NCBI GenBank assembly: GCA_946540075.1
Contig: CAMNHZ010000003.1
Coordinates: forward strand, 1-33,321
Direction of reading: 5' to 3'
Source of the DNA: an uncultured Bacillota bacterium
Lineage (GTDB): Bacteria; Bacillota_I; Bacilli_A; RF39; UBA660
Length of the DNA: 33,321 nt
Of this stretch, positions 26,867 through 33,321 are shown one piece after another (the stretch's first letter is position 1; every line of letters begins with the position of its first letter). Made by a program: the position numbers and the translations under genes. Below the pieces are notes generated by a model. That model had not been told where the DNA came from and ran no database searches. It saw only the letters and a program-made list of their open reading frames with translations.

Positions 26867-27700
26867 ATGGAAAGATATCGAGAAATTGAAAAATCGATTA
26901 TAAAAAAGTACCGTAAGACAGTATGGAGTAAATTTGTTAAGGCTGTAAAAGAATATAAACTTATTAATGAAAATGATAAAATTGCTGTTTGTATATCTGG
27001 TGGTAAAGATTCATTTATATTGGCAAAGTGTATGCAGGAATTACAAAGACATGGGATATTTAAATTTGGTTTAGAATTTATTTGTATGGATCCTGGTTAT
27101 ACAAAAGAAAATAGACAAGCAATAGAGGATAATGCTAAATTAATGGGTATAGATCTTCATATATTTAATACTGAAATATTTGATACTGTATATGGTATTA
27201 CAGAAGGAAGTCCTTGCTATTTGTGTGCAAGAATGCGAAGAGGTTATTTATATAAATATGCCCAAAAACTAGGATGTAATAAAATTGCACTAGGACATCA
27301 TTTTGATGATGTGATTGAGACAATCTTATTAAGTATGTTTTATGGAGGATCATTGAATACGATGATGCCAAAACTTCACAGTACCAATCATCCGGGAATG
27401 GAACTTATAAGACCATTATACTTAGTACGTGAAGAAGATATAATTTCTTGGTGTGATTATAATAACTTAAAATTTTTAAATTGTGCATGTAGATTTACAG
27501 AATTATGTAGTATTAATGATAATTCAACTGATTCGAAAAGATTAGAAATGAAGGAATTGATTAAAAAATATCGACAAATAAATCCTTATGTGGATAAAAA
27601 TATATTTAGAAGTGTTGAGAATGTAAACCTAGAAACTATAATTAGTTATAAAAAATCAGGAGAAATCCACAGTTTTTTAGACGAATATGAACAAAAATAA
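26867..27700 (+). CDS. TtcA-like tRNA thiolation PP-loop ATPase
   Basis: CISGGKDSFILAKCMQEL PP-loop, SPCYLCARMRRGYLYKYAQKLGCNKIALGHHFDDVIETIL. Confidence 0.88.
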   Translation: MERYREIEKSIIKKYRKTVWSKFVKAVKEYKLINENDKIAVCISGGKDSFILAKCMQELQRHGIFKFGLEFICMDPGYTKENRQAIEDNAKLMGIDLHIFNTEIFDTVYGITEGSPCYLCARMRRGYLYKYAQKLGCNKIALGHHFDDVIETILLSMFYGGSLNTMMPKLHSTNHPGMELIRPLYLVREEDIISWCDYNNLKFLNCACRFTELCSINDNSTDSKRLEMKELIKKYRQINPYVDKNIFRSVENVNLETIISYKKSGEIHSFLDEYEQK

Positions 27701-27773
27701 CATTTTTTTATAAAAAATATTGCTTTTCCACATGTTTTGTGTTATTATGAATATGCGTTGTTTTAATGCATAT

Positions 27774-27850
27774 GGGGAATTAGCTCAGTTGGCTAGAGCA
27801 CCTGCCTTGCACGCAGGGGGTCAAGGGTTCGAGTCCCTTATTCTCCACCA
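27774..27850 (+). tRNA. tRNA-Ala (anticodon TGC)
   Basis: GGGGAAT/ATTCTCC acceptor, CCTGC-CTTGCAC-GCAGG anticodon arm, GGGTTCGAGTCCC T-arm, encoded CCA. Confidence 0.96.
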
Positions 27851-27861
27851 TATTGTTATTT

Positions 27862-27888
27862 AACCTTTATAAAATAAAGGTTTTTTTT
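27862..27888 (+). terminator. Intrinsic terminator after tRNA-Ala
   Basis: AACCTTTA-TAAAA-TAAAGGTT plus T-run. Confidence 0.8.
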
Positions 27889-27968
27889 ATTTTTCTTTTT
27901 ATATTCTCTTAAAATTATCTTAAAAATCTTTAAGATACATGGTATAATTATAATAAGGAGGGGTTTAG

Positions 27969-29123
27969 ATGTTAAAAACTGGTGTAGGATATAGTAAACT
28001 TACAGACGCAATGGAGGCAGGTACTGAGGCAGCAACAAAGGCAATGGCAATTGTAAAAACTCCTAAAGTAGCTATGTTATTCACCTCTGAAAAATATCAA
28101 CAAGAAGAGGTAGTAGTAGGAGTAAAAGATGTTGTTGGGGATATTCCAATAATAGGATGTACATCATCAGATGGTATAATTGTTCCAGAAGGTATTATTA
28201 CTGCAGATATGCCATTTGTCGGAATAATGATTATTGAAGAACCTAATATGATTGTTTCAACTGCAGGGTCCAACATGAAGAAAAATGCACGTGAAACAGG
28301 TCAAATTGTAGCAGTTGAAGCTATAAAGGAATCAAAATTAAAGAAGGTACCATCATACTTTTATGTAACATCAACACCTGGTGACGAAGAAGAATATATT
28401 AAGGGAATTCAAGATGTAATAGGAAATGTTCCATGTTTTGGTGGAAGTGCATCTGCAAATAAAAAACATAAAGTTTTTTCTGATGTTAATGTATATAAAA
28501 ACGGTGTGGCAGTAGCTTTCTTCTATACAAATAAGAAAATTGTTAATAAATTTGACGGAAACTATACTGAAACTAATGATGTTGGTATTATTACTAAAGT
28601 AGATAAAAAAAGAGTTTTAAAAACAATAGATGGTAAGCCAGCAATAGAAAAGTATATGGAATGGACTGGTAAAGAATTAGATTCTCTAAAAGGAAATAAT
28701 ATTTTATCACAAACAGTTTTATCTCCAATAGGAATTAAGGATCCACTAGGAGATTTGATCTTGGTTCGTCAATCGCTATTTGGTAATGGTGATTCGTCTA
28801 TTAATATGAGTAATAATTTAGCTGTTAATACAGCAGCAATCAGATTGGAAACTACAGTTGATGGATTAATAGAATCGACTGAAAAATTATTAAGTGAGGT
28901 TAGAAAAAGTATAAAAGTGCCTTCAGGATATTTTATGATTCATAGTGTTGGAAGAAAGATAGGTATAGATGATAGACTTGAAGAAGTTTACAAAAGAATC
29001 CTAAAAGAAGCAAATGGTAAACCATTTATAGTAGGTTTTACTTCATGTGAATATGGTTCTAAAAATCATAGTGGAAATGCTTGTGGAAGTTTAATGTTGT
29101 CTTTTACAGGGTTTAGTGAATAA
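27969..29123 (+). CDS. Stand-alone FIST-domain (FIST_N/FIST_C) protein
   Basis: Pattern IIGCTSSDGIIVPEGI...VPCFGGSASANKKHKVFSDVNVYKNGVAVAFFYTNKKI...FIVGFTSCEYGSKNHSGNACGSLMLSFTGF. Confidence 0.82.
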   Translation: MLKTGVGYSKLTDAMEAGTEAATKAMAIVKTPKVAMLFTSEKYQQEEVVVGVKDVVGDIPIIGCTSSDGIIVPEGIITADMPFVGIMIIEEPNMIVSTAGSNMKKNARETGQIVAVEAIKESKLKKVPSYFYVTSTPGDEEEYIKGIQDVIGNVPCFGGSASANKKHKVFSDVNVYKNGVAVAFFYTNKKIVNKFDGNYTETNDVGIITKVDKKRVLKTIDGKPAIEKYMEWTGKELDSLKGNNILSQTVLSPIGIKDPLGDLILVRQSLFGNGDSSINMSNNLAVNTAAIRLETTVDGLIESTEKLLSEVRKSIKVPSGYFMIHSVGRKIGIDDRLEEVYKRILKEANGKPFIVGFTSCEYGSKNHSGNACGSLMLSFTGFSE

Positions 29124-29135
29124 AAGGGTGAGAAT

Positions 29136-30521
29136 ATGAAGAATTTAATTGGTAAAAATTGGGTTGATAGTAATTCCGATAATGTAATTGAAGTAAGAAA
29201 TCCAGCAACTAATGAATTGATAGATGTTGTATATGGCGCAAGTGAAAAGGATGTAACACTTGCTGTCTCAGAAGCAAAAAAAGCATATAATTATTGGGCA
29301 AATATTTCTGTATTTGAAAGAGGAGAAATAATGAGAAAATTTTCTGTTTTACTAAAGGAAAATATTTCTTCATTAGCACAATTATTATCAAGAGAAACCG
29401 GTAAACCAATTAATGAGGCTTATTCTGAAATAAATAGAACTAATTTTATTATAAATGAATATATTGAGGAGTCTAGACATTTATTAGAAAATGTAAAAGA
29501 AAATAATGATATATATAATAATACAAAAGAAATTCATTTTGAACAACGAACTCCAATTGGTGTAGTTGCATGTATTATGCCATTTAATTTGCCTAGTTAT
29601 GTGTTTAGTAAAAAGGTAATTCCAGCTATTATAATGGGAAATGTTGTAGTTTTAAAACCATCATCAAACGCACCTTTAACTCTAACTAAATATGTTGAGC
29701 TTATGATAGAATCAGGTATTCCATATGGGGTTATTCAAGTGTTAAATGGAACAGGTGATACTGTTGGAGTGGAAATTACAAAAAATCAAGGTATTGATCT
29801 AATAAGTCTAACAGGAAAAAGGGAAACAGGAGTATTGCTAAAAGAACAAGTAAAATCTAATTCGACAATTTTATCGTTAAATCTTAGCAGTAATGATTGT
29901 TTTATAGTATGTGAAGATGCAGATATAACTTCTGCAGTAGAAGAAACTTTAAAATGTAGACTTTATAATACTGGACAAGTTTGTTATGGTGGAAAGAGAT
30001 TTCTGATTCATAATAGTTTAAAAGATAAATTTGTTTCTAGTCTATCTTCAAAAATGAGAACATTAAAAATAGGTAATCCAATAGATCCTAAAGTAAATAT
30101 AGGGTGCTTAATAAATGAAAAAGCCGCAATCAATGTTCAAAATCAAGTAAACAAAACTATTCAAGAGGGAGCCAAAATAGTTGTTGGTGGACGTCGTCGT
30201 GGTGCTTATTTTGAACCTACCATTCTATCAAATATAACAAGTGATATGTCAATTGCTAAAGATATGGAAATATGTGGACCTGTTATTCCAATAATAGGTT
30301 ATGATGATATTGAAGAAGCAATTAAAATTGCTAATCAATCAGAAAAGACATTAAGTGGTAGTATAATTACAAAAAATATAGATACAGCCATTAAGATTTC
30401 AAAAAAACTTAATGCAGAAAAGATAGTTATAAATGGATCGTTACTATTTGAGACAGATGCAAAAATTACTGATTTAACTGAAATGACTCATGTAAAAACA
30501 ATAGTTTTAAGGAATGTATAA
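29136..30521 (+). CDS. Divergent aldehyde dehydrogenase superfamily protein
   Basis: GVVACIMPFNLPSYVFSKKVIPAIIMGNVVVLKPSSNAPL, YNTGQVCYGGKRFLIH (Cys), MEICGPVIPIIGYDD; atypical LNLSSN in place of LELGGK. Confidence 0.88.
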   Translation: MKNLIGKNWVDSNSDNVIEVRNPATNELIDVVYGASEKDVTLAVSEAKKAYNYWANISVFERGEIMRKFSVLLKENISSLAQLLSRETGKPINEAYSEINRTNFIINEYIEESRHLLENVKENNDIYNNTKEIHFEQRTPIGVVACIMPFNLPSYVFSKKVIPAIIMGNVVVLKPSSNAPLTLTKYVELMIESGIPYGVIQVLNGTGDTVGVEITKNQGIDLISLTGKRETGVLLKEQVKSNSTILSLNLSSNDCFIVCEDADITSAVEETLKCRLYNTGQVCYGGKRFLIHNSLKDKFVSSLSSKMRTLKIGNPIDPKVNIGCLINEKAAINVQNQVNKTIQEGAKIVVGGRRRGAYFEPTILSNITSDMSIAKDMEICGPVIPIIGYDDIEEAIKIANQSEKTLSGSIITKNIDTAIKISKKLNAEKIVINGSLLFETDAKITDLTEMTHVKTIVLRNV

Positions 30522-30522
30522 G

Positions 30523-30548
30523 AAAACTACTAATTAGTAGTTTTTTTT
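30523..30548 (+). terminator. Intrinsic terminator
   Basis: AAAACTACT-AATT-AGTAGTTTT plus T-run. Confidence 0.8.
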
Positions 30549-30591
30549 CTAAAATAAATTTAGAATAATAGAATTATAGTAGGTGATTCTT

Positions 30592-30816
30592 ATGTTATTT
30601 AGAATCTTTATGTTTTTAGTAGGTTTTGGTTTATCTATTATAGGATTTGTTTACATTATAAGTTATCTAAATTTACTTGATGTAGGGTATAATTTTTTAT
30701 ATTATGTTAATTTTATAATTAGACGTATAGAGTGTTTATATGCACCTATTGGAATATTAATAATATTCTTATCTTTGTATATGCCGAAGGGAGATAATAA
30801 TGAACTACATATATGA
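30592..30816 (+). CDS. Small two-TM membrane protein of unknown function
   Basis: 77-aa ORF 30583-30816, ATG at 30592 after AGGTGATTCTT; two hydrophobic segments. Confidence 0.5.
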   Translation: MLFRIFMFLVGFGLSIIGFVYIISYLNLLDVGYNFLYYVNFIIRRIECLYAPIGILIIFLSLYMPKGDNNELHI

Positions 30817-31432
30817 TATATTTCTTAATTTTAATACGGAATTATATGACTTTTTTGATTGGAATTCAAACGATAATATGATTCATATCAAAAAAATCCC
30901 AATATATAGAGTTAGTACAAAAGTATTAAATGATATGAGACTAAGGCAAATAAAAATTGAAAAAAACAGATTGGAAGAAATAGAGAATAAAACAGAACTT
31001 TTTAGTAGATTAAAGAATACTTCACTAAAATATGCTGCCTTATTTACTGATACTGAAGATGTATTAGCTTTAACATTTGATAGGCAAGGTAATTCAGTTC
31101 AAAGAAGTAAACTATTAATTGATGAAGATATAGAAGTATTAGAGTGTAGTAGTCGTTATAAATTGGTAAATATAAGATATACATCAAAAAAAGCATTACA
31201 TATAAATGATTTAGAAACACGAAGACAAAGAAATGTTGATCAAATAATATTTAAAGAATTAAGTAAACTTTATAAAAGCAAAAACTATGAAACACTAGAA
31301 TATTTGTACTACGAATTATTTAATCAAAAAGAAAGAAATATCAATATAGTTTATAGTAAACTAAAGAAATGTATTAAGAAATATAATAAACAGATGACAA
31401 CTTTTTTAGATTTGATATCCCAAAACAATTGA
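30800..31432 (+). CDS. Hypothetical protein of unknown function
   Basis: 210-aa ORF with SD AAGGGAGATAATA, overlaps the upstream small membrane protein by 17 bp. Confidence 0.6.
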   Translation: MNYIYDIFLNFNTELYDFFDWNSNDNMIHIKKIPIYRVSTKVLNDMRLRQIKIEKNRLEEIENKTELFSRLKNTSLKYAALFTDTEDVLALTFDRQGNSVQRSKLLIDEDIEVLECSSRYKLVNIRYTSKKALHINDLETRRQRNVDQIIFKELSKLYKSKNYETLEYLYYELFNQKERNINIVYSKLKKCIKKYNKQMTTFLDLISQNN

Positions 31433-31472
31433 TTAATTAGTATTAATATGTTAAAATAATTAAAATAAAAAC

Positions 31473-31680
31473 AAGGAAGTGGACGAGTAATATAAGAAAC
31501 AGTTAATAGAAAGCCAGAATGATGGAAGCTGGTAATATGTCTTATATGAATAACACCATGGAGTTGTAAGTCAGAAGTAGTAGTATGATTTACCGGTTAA
31601 AACCGTTATCTAAATTAAGTAAGTTATTTTAAGGGTGGTACCGTATGATTAACATGCCCCTTATAATAACTTTTTTTGTT
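31473..31680 (+). ncRNA. T-box riboswitch/leader of asnS
   Basis: T-box core AGGGTGGTACCG (31632-31643), specifier-like GAA-T-AAC-ACC with Asn codon AAC (31552-31554), terminator CCCCTTATAATAACTTTTTTT. Confidence 0.93.
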
Positions 31681-31697
31681 TATTGGGAGGAGAAAAT

Positions 31698-33080
31698 ATG
31701 AAATTAGATGTTAAAGAATTATATCAAAATATCAATATGTATATGAATAAAGAAGTTATATTACAAGGATGGATTAGAAATCATCGTAAACAAAAAGATT
31801 TTGGATTTATAGATTTTCATGATGGAACATATTTTAAATCAGTTCAAGTTGTTTATGATAATAAGATTAAAAACTTTGATGATATAACTAAATATCACAT
31901 AGGTTCATCTATTATGGTAAAAGGAAAAGTAATAGAATCCCCTGCTAAGGGACAATTGTTTGAAATTCAAGCAGCTGACATTATATTAGAAGGAGATTGT
32001 CCTGAAGATTATCCAATTCAACCTAAAAGACATTCTAGAGAGTTTTTACGTGAACAAGCCTATTTACGTCCAAGAACTAATTTATTTCAAGCTGTATTTA
32101 GAGTAAGAAGTGTAGCCGCTATGGCAATTCATGAATATTTTCAATCTCATGGATATGTTTATGTTCATACACCACTAATAACTACAACTGATTGTGAAGG
32201 ATCAGATCAAATGTTTAAAGTTACAACTTTAGATTTAAATAATTTACCTATTAAAGAGGGATCTGTAGATATGTCTAAAGATTTATTTGGTAAACAAGCC
32301 TATATTACAGGTACAGGTCAATTACATGGTGAAGCATTTGCTTTAGCGTTCAAGAAGATTTATACATTTGGACCAACATTTAGAACTGAAAACTCTAATA
32401 CAAAAGTTCATGCTAATGAGTTTTGGATGATAGAACCAGAAATAGCATTTTGTGATTTAGAAGGTTTGATGAATATAGAAGAGGAAATGTTAAAATCAGT
32501 TGTTAATTATGTACTTGATAAATGTGAATCAGAAATAGAATTCTTAGATAAATTTGTTGAAAAGGGATTAAAAGAAAAATTAACTAAATTAGTAAATTCT
32601 GATTTTGTCAGAATATCTCATCATGATGTGATTGATATTTTAAAAAGTGCAAAAGTAAAATGGGAATTCACACCAAGTTATGAAGACGACATAGCAAAAG
32701 AACATGAAAAATATATTACTGAATACTTTAATTGTCCAGTATTTATAACAAATTGGCCAAAAGATATAAAGGCATGGTATATGAAATTAAATGATGATGG
32801 AAAAACTGTTGCAGCTGTTGATTTAGAAGTTCCAGGTGCAGGAGAATTGATGGGCGGATCTGAGCGTGAAGCTGATTATGATAAATTACGTTCTCGTATG
32901 AAAGAAATGAATGTTCAATACGAACCAGTTGAATGGTTTTGTAATTTAAGAAAATTCGGAGGATGTTATCATTCTGGATTTGGTATGGGATTTGAAAGAT
33001 TATTGATTTATTTAACAGGTGTAGAAAACATTCGTGATGTCATTCCATTCCCACGTACTCCAGGAAACTGTGAGTTTTAA
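31698..33080 (+). CDS. asnS: Asparaginyl-tRNA synthetase
   Basis: OB-fold GWIRNHRKQKDFGFIDFHDGT; class II motifs FRTENSNTKVHANEFWMIEPEIAF and GFGMGFERLLIYLTGVENIRDVIPFPRTP. Confidence 0.96.
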   Translation: MKLDVKELYQNINMYMNKEVILQGWIRNHRKQKDFGFIDFHDGTYFKSVQVVYDNKIKNFDDITKYHIGSSIMVKGKVIESPAKGQLFEIQAADIILEGDCPEDYPIQPKRHSREFLREQAYLRPRTNLFQAVFRVRSVAAMAIHEYFQSHGYVYVHTPLITTTDCEGSDQMFKVTTLDLNNLPIKEGSVDMSKDLFGKQAYITGTGQLHGEAFALAFKKIYTFGPTFRTENSNTKVHANEFWMIEPEIAFCDLEGLMNIEEEMLKSVVNYVLDKCESEIEFLDKFVEKGLKEKLTKLVNSDFVRISHHDVIDILKSAKVKWEFTPSYEDDIAKEHEKYITEYFNCPVFITNWPKDIKAWYMKLNDDGKTVAAVDLEVPGAGELMGGSEREADYDKLRSRMKEMNVQYEPVEWFCNLRKFGGCYHSGFGMGFERLLIYLTGVENIRDVIPFPRTPGNCEF

Positions 33081-33107
33081 TGCACATTATATAGTAATAA
33101 AAAAATT

Positions 33108-33131
33108 AAGGACTAACCCAGTCCTTTTTTT
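33108..33131 (+). terminator. Intrinsic terminator after asnS
   Basis: AAGGACT...AGTCCTT plus T-run. Confidence 0.8.
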
Positions 33132-33154
33132 CATATTCTTTTATAGGTGATATT

Positions 33155-33321
33155 ATGAAGAAATTATTTGTAGGATTATGTTTGTTTAGTTTATTATTAA
33201 CCAACAAAGTACAAGCAATAACTACAGGTGCTAAATCAGTTATATTAATGGATCAAGATAGTAAGAGAATACTATATCAAAAGAATATTAATGAGGTAAG
33301 AAGTGTTGCATCTATATCTAA
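33155..33321 (+). CDS. Partial D-alanyl-D-alanine carboxypeptidase (DacF-like), truncated by window end
   Basis: MKKLFVGLCLFSLLLTNKVQAITTGAKSVILMDQDSKRILYQKNINEVRSVASIS(K); signal peptide and start of the SxxK motif. Confidence 0.82.
   Translation, partial: MKKLFVGLCLFSLLLTNKVQAITTGAKSVILMDQDSKRILYQKNINEVRSVASIS

Noticed and set aside
29209-29409. Minus-strand ORF inside the ALDH gene
   Set aside because: Antisense to a clear ALDH-fold CDS; composition is artefactual
1-33321. CRISPR array, prophage, integron or complete IS element
   Set aside because: No regularly spaced repeats, no phage structural genes, no integrase or complete transposase seen; only an HTH-only fragment at 13826-14176

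Overview
AT-rich Firmicutes-type chromosomal window, read by eye with no database searches. Most of it looks like ordinary core genome: clpB, hsp20, an rluA-family gene, peptidoglycan hydrolases, a Ca2+ P-type ATPase, cspA, hpf, yqfC/yqfD, ybeY, dgkA, two tRNAs, a ttcA-like gene, a T-box with asnS, and the 5' end of a dacF-like gene. The strongest find is a complete agr-type quorum-sensing locus in an unusual convergent arrangement: LytTR regulator then AgrC-like kinase on +, AgrB then AgrD on -. Its 40-aa AgrD propeptide (20281-20403, -) is missing from the supplied ORF track. Other items worth checking are: two CIRCE operators with the -35 box inside the spacer, upstream of an N-domain-less clpB and of hsp20; a hairpin covering the hsp20 start codon (possible RNA thermometer); an inverted repeat directly upstream of the Ca2+-ATPase Shine-Dalgarno; a LicD-like protein with a degraded metal-binding motif; an aldehyde dehydrogenase homologue lacking the canonical general-base Glu, paired with a stand-alone FIST protein; tandem dgkA paralogues; and an orphan transposase-type HTH protein. 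I found no CRISPR array, no complete mobile element and no obvious defence system.
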